A stretch of 64,000 bases of DNA from Aureobasidium sp. EXF-3400 (Eukaryota > Ascomycota > Dothideomycetes > Dothideales > Saccotheciaceae), in the NCBI GenBank assembly GCA_024195585.1, contig SWBL01000049.1:1-64000 (forward strand), read 5' to 3'. Below are positions 44,307 through 55,745 of the stretch, piece after piece. The position numbers were made by a program, and so were the translations under genes. How positions within the stretch are numbered: the first letter of the stretch is position 1; every line of letters begins with the position of its first letter. The notes beneath the pieces are model-generated. The model was not told the DNA's origin and searched no databases. It saw nothing but the letters and a program-made list of their open reading frames with translations.

Positions 44307-46973
44307 TTAAGCCTTGCGGGTAGAGGTGGTGGCCTTAGAAGAAGTAGTGGCCTTGGAAGAGGTGGTAGCCTTGGAAGTGGCAACAGTCTTCAAAGTAGAA
44401 GTAGCCTTCTGGCTAGTGGACGAAGACTTGGATGAAGATACTGCCTTCTGTGCAACTTGGACGTTGGTAGAAGCGTCAGCGGGAAGGAGCTTGGCACCCT
44501 TGATGTTGCTAGACTTAACAACATTGCCGACAGACTTCTTCATGTAGCAGGCAGTTCCCGAGAGGGAAACGTCAACACAGCCAGTGGTCTGGGCGCAAGT
44601 CTGGATGCAAGTAGCGAAGGTGTCGACATAAACCATCTTCAAGTCACCTCCAGCATGGTCGATACCACACTCGATGAGGAAACGAGCACCGGAAGCCTTG
44701 TCAACGTAGACAGTGTTGTCCGAGTTGGGACAGGCAGCGGTGGTGCTGGTAGCAGTGGCAGTAGCGCTTGAGGAAGTGCTGGAAGCAGCAGCCTTTGCGC
44801 CGGAGGCGCTAACGAAGCCAGAAGCGGAAGAGATGGCGGAAGAAGAGGACGAAGAGCCAGCCTTCGAGGAAGAAGCAGATGAGACGGCAGCCTTGTCGCC
44901 AAGGCTGATGCGAGAACCAGTCAAGACATTGCTGTTGGATGAGACGGGGTTACCCATCTGAGTCTTCAACCAGCAAGTACCCGATCCAGCACCGTTCTTG
45001 CCGCCAACGTAGGTGAAAGCGGTACACTTAGTGTTGGCATCACAGGCGGACATGCAGTCTTGGTAAGAGCTGCTAGCTTGAGTGTTGGTGAATGAACCTT
45101 GACCAGAGTCAGAAGAGTAGTAAAGGTTGTAAACCGAGCCAGCAGAGTTGGTGGCTGAGCTGGGAGCCGAGCTGGTAGACGAGGCAGATGAGCTGGTTGA
45201 GGAAGCCTTGGTGGAGGATGCTGCGGCAGAAGACGATGAAGAAGCAGCAGAAGCAGGAAGAGCGGAGACAAGCTGGGCGTGCTGGACACCAGATGAGCTT
45301 CTCATAGTGCCGACGGTGCTCTTCATGTAGCAGGCAGTTCCAGAAAGAGAGACTGCAACACAGCCAGCGGTAGTACTGCAAGTCTTGACACACTGTTGGA
45401 TGCCGTTGTTGACGTAGACCATGCTGAGATCCTTGCCGTTGGAGTCACCAGCGCAGTTGATGTTGAAGGTGGCGTTATTGGGAGTGGTGAAGTTCTGACC
45501 ATTACCGGAGGGGCAAGAGATGGTCGATTCAGCCAGGTTGGCAGAAGTGTAGTAGATGCTCAGGCGGTTGGCTCCACCACAGTACTGCGAAGAGTTACCA
45601 GCACAGGGAGAGAAGCAGTTTCCGAGGACACCCTTAGTGGGTGCAAGGGCGTCGGGGAGGGAACTGCCGCAGTAGCACTGAGTGGCATACTCGAGACCAG
45701 CGTAGTTGAGACCGCGAGCCTTGCAGTAAGACAGACATCCCTCAACAGTCATGGAATCGGACATGTAGGTCGAGTTGGACAAAGTGCGGCTGCTGACAGA
45801 GTCAGGAGCACAACCGACGTAGTCCCAACCAGTGACATTCTGGTAGTAGACGGGGTTGTAACCAAGGGTAGCAGTGTCTGTGCAGCCAGACTCGGAGTAA
45901 GGAGCTCTGCCGGGACCATAGCTGACAGGGTTGCAACCAGGAAGCTTCTCGAGCTCTCCGGTGACGGCTTCGTTGATAGTAGGAGCGATGACACAAGCCG
46001 AAGACTGAGCGCTGGTGAAGAAATCGAAGACAGGGCAATCAGTAATGAGACCAGAGTCGTTGTTGCAGGTGTCGGTAGCCTTCTGCAGGACATCGACATC
46101 CCAACCGTTGAGGAAATCACCGTGGAACCCGTAGCCGGTGGGATCACCTTGAGCGAAGACGAAGGGCTGGGTAGTACCGTTCCACCAGTCGAAACCGGCA
46201 GTGGAGTAGATGACCTCGTAGAAGATGGAGATCATGTGAACAGGGTGAGTTGCAGGGCAAGGGCCGTTGTCGTAAGAGTACTTGGTAGGGTAGGCCATGT
46301 GAGACTTGTGGTCGGCAGAGTCGAGGTTTACACCATCCCAGCAGGAGGGGAAGAAGACTTGGGCGCGCAGGCCGTCGGGGCAGACCTTGTTGGGGAGGCC
46401 GCTGGTGTAAGAGGAAGTACCACTGTAGTCGAGGCAGACATAGCTGACGGCTTGGCCAGCGAAGTCGCTGGTGGCTGCACGCTTGAAAGGATCACCAGCA
46501 AGCATGCGGAAGCCTTCAGGGAAGGCAGTGAGGTTGTCGTTGTTGGGACCACCTCTCTGCAAGTAGTAGACAGTCATACCACCGAAGACACCTTGGCCGT
46601 CACCAGCTTGAGGGACATCAATGAATGTGCCGTTCTCTGATTGGTAGTAGAGCTTGGGGGTCCAGTAGTTGGACATGTCCTGCTTGATGGGGCATGAAGA
46701 GCATGCACCTGCGCGAGCATCGGCATATGTCATCTCAGCTTTGAAACCCTGCGCAAAGTATTAGACCTGGTTCTTGAGGAAGATCGTCGATTGACAACTC
46801 ACGTTTGAACCGGAGATGGTGTGAACGTGACCAGAAACACCGCCAGGGGCGACAATGGGATCAAGACGCTCGGTAGCGACACGTCCAGGGCAGGGCATAC
46901 GCCAGAATGCAGAAGCAGATGATGCCAGAGCAAGAATGCTGAGCGCCGAAGCGCTGATATCGAAGGACCTCAT
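44307..46973 (-). CDS. Large secreted DUF1996-WSC protein with PAN-like modules
   Basis: Exons 46973-46803 and 46748-44307 (54-bp intron) give 870 residues. The signal peptide is MRSFDISASALSILALASSA. The first ~330 residues match the fungal DUF1996 pattern (WRMPCPGRVATERLDPIVAP, GGVSGHVHTISGSN, FPSCWDGVNLDSADHKSHMA). A WSC domain follows (GCAPDSVSSRT, CLSYCKARGLNYAGLEY, QCYCGSSLP, QYCGGANRLSIY). Then come three Cys-rich PAN/apple-like modules separated by Ser/Ala/Thr linkers; modules 1 and 3 share CV.VSLSGTACYMK almost exactly, while module 2 is distinct (CTAFTYVGGKNG). The tail has SKATTS repeats. No GPI signal is evident. Likely a heavily O-glycosylated wall or extracellular carbohydrate-binding protein. 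Confidence 0.9.
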
Positions 46974-49900
46974 TATGAAAATATTATAAACAAAAGGTAT
47001 TAGAATCCGCAAGCGGATGAACGAACAAGGTGAAGCTGTGATTAGTAGGCGAGATCGTTGCGGTCTGGAAAGAGCATTGAGACACGGATTGTCGAGTGTA
47101 CTTATAGAGATATTCAAGCATCATGGAGGAAGCAAACCCTGTAGATGAAAAGATCGTTGAGCTGGGAAAGGGGAATGTCTCTCCAAAACAAAACGTACAA
47201 TAGCTGAGTCGGCAATTATCGATATGCTTAACGGTCGATGGCGCTCACGGGGCGTCGTTGAAACGGCGCACACGAAAGCCTTCGCAGACAGACTTTGCCA
47301 TATTCATAGTGCATATGAGTCGAAGAGTGGATTTGTTGTCCACCGAGCTTACTGGAATCATTTTCACTTTGGAATGGTAGCGGGGTTGGACAGAAGCGAG
47401 GTCGTGACTTGAGATGTGAGGTTTGGAAGTTGAGCTCAGGTGGAGTCTTGCTCGTGTTCAGCTTTTTATCTTTGATTACTTGTATAACGCATTTGCATAC
47501 GACGCGCCGTACCGCAAGTCCGCTCGGAAAGCCGGATGGTTGTCGATAACAAAGAACGCAAGGGATGATTGCGACGCGCACACAGTTGCGTCCTCGGTGG
47601 ACGACGTTGTTTTTCAGCAGCTCGTTCAGGTGGAGTTCGCAGATCTCCTCGTGGTGCATCGCCGGCAGCGGCCGCCGTGCCTGATCCGTGCCCTCTTGTC
47701 GTTCCTTACAGCCACGTGAGTTCAAGCTGAGATAGAACTCACCTTTGGATAGCTCCTGTATATCTTTGACATATACGTGGCAGTCTTGTTGCAATCTAGA
47801 TACGTAGCGAAGCTTTCAAGACGAGAGCACCTGATTGATCACTATGCTGTTCGAAAATACTGTGATGGAGAAAGAGACAAGTCAATGCCAAGCTGACGTT
47901 GGCAACACATGTTAAACGAGAGAGATCGTGAAGAACACGTTCGCAGATGCGGCGCTCAAGCCTCGAATTCCCAATGCGCCAACGTCCAGCCTCCAACTGT
48001 TTTCCCTTTCCACCAAGCCCATGCCAATTCTGTCCATATCGTTGTATATCCACAGTCGTCATTAGTTCGCTACACACATCGTTGTCGATATCAGGGTCTT
48101 TCTTGTCAATCCGCCGCTCTAGTCGCACGGCACTTTCCCGCACGGAGGAAACACAGACGCGCAAAGGAACTCCTGCCCGCGCGATAAGAGACATGTCTCT
48201 TTCTGACGATCAACTGTCAAAGGCTAGCCATGATCTTCAAGAATACTCCGAATGTTCTGGCCACTGGTATACACAACGCGCATCTCGAATTGATCTGCTC
48301 AGCCTCGAGGGCAACTCCTGTCTAGTACCATGGAATATGACCGAGTGATGAATTCTATGGCTTTGTGATGATATCACCAATCGTCTTTCACCTCCACGAC
48401 GTTTCTCTCGGAGCGGCCAACCAGACTGAGCAAGAACGCCCATTTCTCGCAATCATCCCTCCGCGCGGCCGCCACATTATTCGATCCCTGCTATCTACTC
48501 AGCCTCATACTCTGTGGCTCCAGCCCTTGAAGAATTAACTCTTCCCATCGCGAGAAAGTGCAAGCAAGTATTGGTCTCACATTTTAAACGTGTCTATTAG
48601 ACTACTCCCGGAACGTTTTCAACAACGGCTTCAGTGTGGAGTAGCCGAGTGGCTTTTCTTGCTCTGGTAGTCTATTTTTGCCGTATTCACTCATTGTATA
48701 GGCCTGCTTTCAAGTTCCAGCTCTGCATGAGGCAGAAGATCTGCAGTCTCGACATGTGAGGTACAACGCATGGCAAGCACAGCCGGCCAAACCGTTCGAG
48801 TACACCTTGCCGCATCCTGTTTGCCATGTATCACTTTGGGACGGGCACCTACTTCGAGGCACACACAATCCTCTACGCAAACTGCTTTCCCCACCATAGC
48901 CATACAACAGGATGTTGTCTTCGTGAAAGCCACCAAGATCGAGCCTTTTTTCGGCCGCCTCTCAAGAGCGGGCCTATTCAAATCGATCTGGACGGCACAT
49001 CTACCTACTTAGCAGACAACTGCACTCGGGCCCAGAAGAGCGGGGTCGTCTTTCCAGTCAGTCGACTCCAGTGTACCTCAACGGGCACATGAGTTCGTAT
49101 CGATCCAATTGGCAGTGCCACGCGCGAGACCGGCATCAAGACAACAGCTGTCACTGAAATCAGAACGGCTCTTGATGTATCAGATTTCAATCTCAGACAT
49201 ACAAGAGCGCGTGGGGTACTCAGTAGTATGCTATGTCGCTATACAGAGCACAACCACAAAAGATATCAAGCGCAAAAGGTTATGGTCGTAGACTCGTGAT
49301 ATCTCATCGGGCCGATTCTCTGCAGCACCTGTCAAATACAACCTTATCGGATTTGCATCGCGGAACTCCACTCTCGTCATTCAGACTTACCACATACGGA
49401 TATTGCGCCCCCTCACTCTATACTCGAACTCTGATGGGCCACTCCGCCGAAGATCGTTGGGATCTGCTCTGTCAGTTACACCGTATAGGGCGATTTCCAT
49501 TTTGACGGATATGTGACAGCGTTGATCAAGGTCAGGCTCGACTCTTCCGAAATGGTCTACCAGACTCCACTCTCACGAAGAAATATTGTCTGAGGATTTC
49601 TTTGTTCGCCATTTCCGACCACCGACCCACTCAATTATGGCGATCAATCCCACGCATATCATCATTTGGTGTCAGCTCAGCTCGAGCCTGACTGACTATA
49701 ATACCGACCAAAAGGACCATAAGATCATATTGTCGTCAGATATTGCGATAAACAGGTTTGTTGCCGGTTTGCCTGTTGGTTGGGTAAGCATGAGAACTTC
49801 TGGAGTTTCACATAGTCGTGCGACAGAGACACCTCACATGGTCTGAGACACTTACATACCAAAGGCATAGTCTTAGTCATTCTCAGTCCTACGCTGTGTG

Positions 49901-50439
49901 CAATAGGGATCTGTGGAGTCAGTCTTCGAATGAGTGGTCGTTCTGCATCCAACACACTTCGGATCGCGGGCTGCTCTTGCTCAAGAATCTAAAACGACAC
50001 GCAATGTTTCAAGTCTTTCTGCGCCTTGAAAGCCTCAGTCTGAAGACAAGCGGCACCCTTGTCTGAGAGAGCGCAACAAAATATGATCCAGTCTCAAACT
50101 TGTGATGCTGTCTCTAGCCATAAGACTCATACTTCTCTGTTGTTGGATTCTAGGGTATTCCTTATAAAGATGAGTCTCCAGGGAAGTCGGTATGAACAAA
50201 ATCAACAAGCGTTCGTCTGAGTCCTCAACTTGTGTCAACTCTTCTCTCCTTCTTCATCTCGTGCTTTGCGTACAGCATCCAAGAAGTACGAGGCACCAAT
50301 ATGGCTTGGCTTGCTGGATATCTGGGCTACGGCAAGAAATCAGTCGTTGAGTTTAGGGGTAAAACCCTAAGAAAATCTGGACTACGACAGTGACTCAGAC
50401 CAGGGTTTTGGGCTGCAGACACCACCCGGAACCGACCAG
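46974..50439. other. Gene-poor interval, 3.5 kb
   Basis: No convincing gene on either strand. A short open frame at 48193-48348 starts MSLSDDQLSKASHDLQEYSE but stops after 51 codons. Frame fragments at 48826-49290 look protein-like but are broken by stops at 49090 and about 49288. A lone tRNA-like A box (GTAGCCGAGTGG near 48639) has no B box. The interval may be decayed coding DNA. Confidence 0.4.
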
Positions 50440-51740
50440 ATGGCCTACTCCCGCACTGTAAAACCGTTCGATGGTGATTCCGAACTCAGGCTCTTACGTG
50501 AAGACAGACTTCTGAAGTCAAGCCTGCAAGGTGAGAGATCTCTTCACCGCTTGCTATGACATACATGTACTGACCAACTCCTGCAGAGGCTACGAAGCAT
50601 GTCCCAAGATACTTGTTCAGGATGTGGCACTCAGGCTCTGGTGGCAATTCGAAGCTCAACACGACTGAAAAAGTGATACCACTTGCCTTTCTCAAAGGCA
50701 TCGGCCACAAGAGCGTGTACGACATGTCAGTCAAGGAATTCGTCGACAATACCACCGGACATCTCCACACCAAATCCAACATGGTCACTGAGTTTTCCTC
50801 ATGGTCTGCATCGCCTAAATTCGTCCTGAACTACGCCACCTCTAAAAGGAACAGCGCTCATGTGGCGATCATCGATACACAAGGCCTTCAGACTGATAAC
50901 CAGAACGTCATGTTTCACGTGCCTGCTCTACAGCCGATCTTTGGACTACCGGCAGCTCGTCGTGGCTCGTACTATGATACGTACAACTGGGAATATCTCG
51001 TGCACGGCATCGTCGAGGGCAAACACTACAAAGCGGTCTCATTCAAATCGCTCTGTGCAAGCGGCTTGGTCAGTCATCTACCAGCACTGAAGGGCGTCGT
51101 CGATGCCTGGGGTCCCGATAAGTTCAAACTATCTGGTCCTATTGTGCCTGTTTACCCGCGAGAGATCGAAGAGCTGGCCCGGATCGCCAGACTCTTCGGA
51201 TCAAATTCGGACATATGTGCTGGTATCATGATCGCTCTGTTCTGTTGCAAGAAGCGTGCGGCGATGGGAACTGTCTTCAACAAGAACGAGCTGGAGGAGA
51301 TCTTAAAATACGTTGGTGGTCGGAACAACGTCCCATACGATTGGTGCGAGTCACCTTCACTCCGCGACGGCATCTATGATCCTCGCTACCAAGATAATAA
51401 GCAGATGGTGAATGTCATGCGCGCCTTGTCCACCTACTGCTGGGGAAAAGGTGCCAGAGCACGTCTCGCCCCCAAGAACCGTGTCTTGACTTCTGACGCC
51501 GACGCCAACGTCGATTGCATTGCTGAGCAAATGTCTTCGGTCCGCATTGAGTCACCTACGGAGCCAGAACCCAGCCAATACTCAAACTCTCGTTTGCACG
51601 AAGGTGTACGCGGCGGACAGAATCAGGGCGAGCGCGAAACATCTTCCAAAACGACGCTGGGAAGGATGAATGGGGAGAATTATTATCATGAATTGCGCTT
51701 TGGAGTTGTTGATCGTCATGGACATGGACGTCGTGGCTAA
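50440..51740 (+). CDS. DUF7587-like fungal protein, 414 aa
   Basis: Exons 50440-50530 and 50587-51740 (56-bp intron) join in frame as KSSLQ-EATKHVPRYLFRMW. The domain at about residues 37-180 has the pattern I associate with fungal DUF7587: PRYLFRMWHSGSGGNSKLNT, VIPLAFLKGIGHKSVYDM, FSSWSASPKFVLNYAT and HVAIIDTQGLQTDNQNVMFH. The layout (Ser-rich loop, open-ended beta strands) recalls ADP-ribosyltransferase-like folds, but I would not assign activity. The C-terminus is low-complexity. The start is uncertain: the frame is open further upstream to 50379, and another ATG at 50302 lies in a different frame. Confidence 0.68.
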
Positions 51741-52043
51741 GGTTTTGGTTTATTCACTTTGAGCTTGCGCCTTCGCTTTGAGATAGAACGTTTTGCATTT
51801 TTCCACACTTGCTCTTTCCCCTTTTTGTCTTCTGTTGTTGTCTCTGTTTCAGACGTCTCTCGCACCTTCCGCTTTGTTCTGCCCTCACTTCATCGCTCCA
51901 GCGCCCAAAATTCTACCTCAGCTTTCTTCTCTTTGCGCATCCACACAACCTTCATCAGACCAGCTGGCTTCCTGCGGCTCAATCACATTACATCCTCATA
52001 CATCAGCGGTCAAAGTCCGCACAAGCCTCGCCATTACACTGCG
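51741..52043 (+). other. CT-rich leader region
   Basis: Pyrimidine-rich stretch, in frame with and without stops before the downstream ATG at 52044. I read it as promoter and 5' UTR rather than coding, because its translation is Ser/Phe-rich and featureless. Confidence 0.5.
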
Positions 52044-53084
52044 ATGCCAGCGCGACTTGTCGACCCGGGTGGCGTCATCCTCGTCCTACGCCGTCTCTCT
52101 GGAAGCATACTTTGTCTCCTTCTTCTCGCATGCCTGATCATCCATCCATTCATTCTCTTCGCCATGGTCGTCGTAAACCCAGAAACCTGGGCCCAGGTGG
52201 CGACCACATCTACCTTGGTCGCCATCATCCGGTTATACCTGCCTGCTTCGAGCCCAACCTGGTCAATCTTCATCTTCGTCGACTGCCTCGTACGCTTGCA
52301 TTTAGCTTACCTTTTCGCCGTCTACTGGGTGTTTTGGTACGATATTTGGACCGGCCAAACGCCCACAGTATCTCTCATTCCATTCGCCTTGGGAATCCCT
52401 ATCGGACAGTTCATCGCCCTGCTTACCTCTTATACCGTTTCTTTGGTTATCTGGAGATCAAAACAGGTGCAAGTTCTCGTTCCAGAAACAGCAGAAGAGG
52501 CGCAGTGGCGAGAAGATATAGAGCGTATACTTCGTGCCGAACAAGCTGCCCAAGCAGCACAAAGACCAACCACTCCATGGCAACAAAGCTGTTTCGAAAC
52601 GCAGCTCAGCGCCGCAGAAACAGCACAAGCGGCACGAGCAGCCCGCGATCGCGAACTGAGAGGAGAGAGAGAGAGATTTTGGCAAGAAGAAAAAAGACGC
52701 AGGCTCGAAGAAGAACGTCGCCATCATCAGGAATTTTCCAGCCCATCAGCATTGAGAGCGAAGGCTTTCTCAAAATGGCGCAAGGATTGCCGCAGACTCT
52801 TAGGAAAACCCGGAGTCGTCACCAATCTGCCTTGTCCTCCTTACTCTTCTTGTCCACTTGGCACTTGTTACAATATATTATCACCTATATCGATATGCTC
52901 GCATGGTCTGAGAGAGCTCTACGAAGATTCAAGGTTGGAAGAGTGGGAGCTGAAAGACGAATTGAGGTTCTGGGATCCTGATGGAGTGACAGTGAACCGA
53001 GTGGCAGATCGTAGTAAGGCGCATGTCCTGGGTATGGCGAACGAGATTGCACATGTGTTGCAAGAGATGCTGAAGGATATGTGA
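52044..53084 (+). CDS. Multi-pass membrane protein with coiled coil, unknown function
   Basis: 346 residues from the ATG at 52044; longer in-frame starts exist at 51759 and after. There are three or four hydrophobic segments in the first half: LSGSILCLLLLACLIIHPFI, WSIFIFVDCLVRLHLAYLFA and LIPFALGIPIGQFIALLTSY. A charged coiled coil (LRGERERFWQEEKRRRLEEE) follows, then a Cys-containing block (LPCPPYSSCPLGTCYNI). The C-terminal part (ELKDELRFWDPDGVTVNRVA, then EIAHVLQEMLKDM) resembles the common fungal WHPDRF-type tail, but WHPDRF is degraded here to FWDPDGV. Function unknown. Confidence 0.6.
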   Translation: MPARLVDPGGVILVLRRLSGSILCLLLLACLIIHPFILFAMVVVNPETWAQVATTSTLVAIIRLYLPASSPTWSIFIFVDCLVRLHLAYLFAVYWVFWYDIWTGQTPTVSLIPFALGIPIGQFIALLTSYTVSLVIWRSKQVQVLVPETAEEAQWREDIERILRAEQAAQAAQRPTTPWQQSCFETQLSAAETAQAARAARDRELRGERERFWQEEKRRRLEEERRHHQEFSSPSALRAKAFSKWRKDCRRLLGKPGVVTNLPCPPYSSCPLGTCYNILSPISICSHGLRELYEDSRLEEWELKDELRFWDPDGVTVNRVADRSKAHVLGMANEIAHVLQEMLKDM

Positions 53085-53571
53085 AAAGGCGGATCATGCA
53101 CGAAAAACAACGATAGGGGCTTGGGGTGTCTAAGGATGTGTCGTGATTTGCTTTCACTTCGCTCTACACATGAAAGTAGACAACACTTTCCATAGCTCAA
53201 GGCAGCCTTTGCTTATTTTCAAGCAAACTTTTGCTATACTATACAATTCAGCACACTGATACATCAACTCATCTGACTTCCTGTTTCTTCAAAGCCATTA
53301 AATCAAGGATCGTCTCCAGTATCCATCACGCAACGACCAAACTACCAGATCACCCTCTTTTTGCTGCATCAAATACCACATAACAAGAAATAACAGACCT
53401 CGATCTTCTCACAAGCACTCTATCCCCAAGAGGTACGTCGCCATTTTCTCTTCTTTCCTCTCCGTCTCCTCGTCCCACTGACCCACATAGTCCGACCTCA
53501 TCTCACCAACCCGTAGTTCCTTCAGCTGTCCGAACCAGCCCTTCCTTAAGCCACACAAACCAAACACAATC
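53085..53571. other. Intergenic
   Basis: 3' flank of the membrane protein gene and a CT-rich leader before the short frame at 53572. Nothing else seen. Confidence 0.4.
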
Positions 53572-53736
53572 ATGCGCTTAATCACTATGATGCTCCTCGC
53601 CATCTGCGTCCACTTTTTCCGCGACCCAAACTCTGCAGGCTGGTTGCTCGTTGCTTATTGCCTTTACTACGATGTCAGAGGTATAAGAGGCTGGCTTTTG
53701 AGATTGGCAATTGAGTATCTTGATTTTGTTGTGTAG
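53572..53736 (+). CDS. Possible 54-aa membrane microprotein
   Basis: ATG at 53572 preceded by CAATC and a CT-rich leader, stop at 53734. The peptide starts MRLITMMLLAICVHFF, has a second hydrophobic stretch (GWLLVAYCLYYDV) and an amphipathic end (GWLLRLAIEYLDFVV). It could be a small membrane or secreted protein. Hydrophobic composition and leader context are the only support, and chance is possible at this length. Confidence 0.35.
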   Translation: MRLITMMLLAICVHFFRDPNSAGWLLVAYCLYYDVRGIRGWLLRLAIEYLDFVV

Positions 53737-53906
53737 AGGACATGTCAAAAGTCAAGACACTGGAAGGACACAGATAAGAGCGAAAGAGAGAGGTTGAGAG
53801 GGAGCACGGAAAAACGAACAAGACAGACAATCAGATAATGTGGAAAAGAATCACTTCTGTATTAATAACATCTAATGGATTTGGCTTGCTCTGCAAAAAA
53901 AACATT

Positions 53907-55745
53907 TCAAGCTCCAGAAGCAAACTTACTCCTCGCCCTCAATCTCTCGCCAAACTTCCACAAGAGGAATGGTGCTGGTAATCCAAGTCCAACGGCAATG
54001 AACCCTAGAACCGAGTTTCCCCATCCATAACCTAGAGCATTATACATGGCAGGCGCAAACAGCGGAAATCCAAAGCCAGCGAGTGACCTCAGCACCGTTG
54101 TGGATGCAACAGCACTAGCCGCGTATCTCTGATAACTATCAATGATGTACGTTTGACAACTCTGGAAGACCAAGATGTTGCCTGCCGAGAAGATAGCAGC
54201 GCCAATGTTAGGTCCAATCCAGTGGGTCTTGTACTCTGCGGTCCAGCCGTAGATGAAAAGGCCAATGGGGATAAGCACAGAACCAGGGAACATGAGAGGG
54301 ACGCGGAACTCGCTGCGGCCAACGTTGTTGTTCTTCTTCTTGAGGCTGCGGTAGAAGTAGTCGTTCAAGGGAGCACCGATTTGTGTGCCAAGGAAGAAAC
54401 CTAGACCTAGCGAAATGTAGTTGAGACCGCCGATTCCAGTAGATTCGCCATAGATGCCTGTCCAGAGGCCTGGGAAAGTGGAGAGCACTAGGTACATCAG
54501 GCCATAAACATAGGCAATGTAGATGGCCAGGAATTGGACGATCGGCTGGGTTCCAATCATTACGAAAGGGCGGGTGAAGGCTGTTTTCAGATGGACGGAG
54601 AGCTTGCGGTTTGGATCATCGTGCTCGGTGTGTAGGTTCGTATTTCCAGTCTCTTTAATCAAACGCTGCTTCTTGCGTTTCAACAATTCTGGAACATACG
54701 TCTCTTGCAGGAAGAAAACGCCAGAAAGTTGGATGAAGAAACATGCGATGCATGTCGACCAGAATACCCACCTCCAAGTGGTGTTTTCAGCGATGAAACC
54801 TCCAGCGATAGGACCAATCGCAGGTCCTAATAAGGGCGCCAGGGAATAGATACTGATGGCCTTGCCTCTCTCCTCCGCTCTCCAGCAGTCGCTAAGCATG
54901 CCACCGCCAATAGCAAGAGGAGCGCTACCACCCAGACCAGCGAGGAAGCGGAAAGCCATCATTTCTCCCTTGTTCTGAGCAAAGCCACAAGCAAGATTCC
55001 AGACAAAGTAGAAGGCGTTGGCGATTTGGAGGACTCTGACACGACCGTAGAGTTCACTCATGGGTCCCAGGAAAAGCGGGCCAATGGCGTATGCAAGCAC
55101 GAAAATGGACAGAACCAATTGTTGCTCAGCAGTACTCGTGATATTGAAGTCGCGGGAGATGACGCCGATAGCTGGCGCAACCATCGAGGAAGAAACCGGT
55201 GAAATGAAGGTAAAGGAGGAAACGACGAGGGTGGCCGCCCATTTTCTACCCTTGCCCCAGTTCTTGGGGTTCTCTGGGTCGTCAGGGCCATCCCAGGTGA
55301 CTAGATTTGGATCCTTGATGGACTTGGATGTGGACTTTCTCGACAGTGTTGGAGGCTTCTCGTTTTCGTTCTGAGCTTCCAGGTCGATTGCTGTCTCTGC
55401 GCCAAATGGTTCCATGATTATCTCATCCGGCTCTTGCTTTTCCTTGTCCGTCTCCGAACTCGAGTGTGGTGATAGACCATTGCTGCCATCGTGTTCTGAT
55501 TCATGTTCCTCTACTTCTTGTTCGTAGTCGGAGTCGGCGTGATGGTGATAGATACCATGGTCGTCAATAAAGTTTGCCGAGGTAAGTCGCTGTAGAGGAC
55601 TGCTTGGTCGACTTGGCCTTGAGCCAGAGCGTTCGCGTGACCTGTACGATTTATTTGACTTGTTCGATCGCGTTCGTGATAGATATTGTCGCGTCGAGCG
55701 TCCAGTGCGAATAGGCTGCAATGTCGTCTCGTTATCGACATCCAT
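53907..55745 (-). CDS. MFS drug/polyamine:H+ antiporter (DHA1, TPO1/FLR1 type)
   Basis: Single exon, 612 residues. The long hydrophilic N-terminus is rich in Ser/Arg/Glu (RTRSNKSNKSYRSRERSGSR) and ends with the family entry motif VTWDGPDDPENPKNWGKGRK. Twelve helices follow, with STAEQQLVLSIFVLAYAIGP, LFLGPMSELYGRVRVLQIAN (antiporter motif A) and AIGPIAGGFIAENTTWRWVF (motif C-like). Relatives export polyamines, azoles and other toxic compounds across the plasma membrane. The N-terminal tail is longer than in many members and may be a phosphoregulated region. No intron. Confidence 0.92.
   Translation of the reverse strand: MDVDNETTLQPIRTGRSTRQYLSRTRSNKSNKSYRSRERSGSRPSRPSSPLQRLTSANFIDDHGIYHHHADSDYEQEVEEHESEHDGSNGLSPHSSSETDKEKQEPDEIIMEPFGAETAIDLEAQNENEKPPTLSRKSTSKSIKDPNLVTWDGPDDPENPKNWGKGRKWAATLVVSSFTFISPVSSSMVAPAIGVISRDFNITSTAEQQLVLSIFVLAYAIGPLFLGPMSELYGRVRVLQIANAFYFVWNLACGFAQNKGEMMAFRFLAGLGGSAPLAIGGGMLSDCWRAEERGKAISIYSLAPLLGPAIGPIAGGFIAENTTWRWVFWSTCIACFFIQLSGVFFLQETYVPELLKRKKQRLIKETGNTNLHTEHDDPNRKLSVHLKTAFTRPFVMIGTQPIVQFLAIYIAYVYGLMYLVLSTFPGLWTGIYGESTGIGGLNYISLGLGFFLGTQIGAPLNDYFYRSLKKKNNNVGRSEFRVPLMFPGSVLIPIGLFIYGWTAEYKTHWIGPNIGAAIFSAGNILVFQSCQTYIIDSYQRYAASAVASTTVLRSLAGFGFPLFAPAMYNALGYGWGNSVLGFIAVGLGLPAPFLLWKFGERLRARSKFASGA

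Noticed and set aside
45396..46640. 414-codon plus-strand frame opposite the DUF1996-WSC gene
   Set aside because: Antisense shadow of a C-biased coding region; Val/Gly/Ser/Thr-rich with no domain, while the minus strand has a clear multidomain protein.
47228..47794. 188-codon minus-strand frame
   Set aside because: No domain, signal or splice support, and its composition looks random.
48634..48655. tRNA-like A box (GTGGAGTAGCCGAGTGG)
   Set aside because: No B box, acceptor partner or T-run downstream; chance match or tiny fragment.
51809..52981. 390-codon frame overlapping the membrane protein gene
   Set aside because: Overlaps the membrane/coiled-coil frame and is basic, Ser/Arg-rich and featureless.
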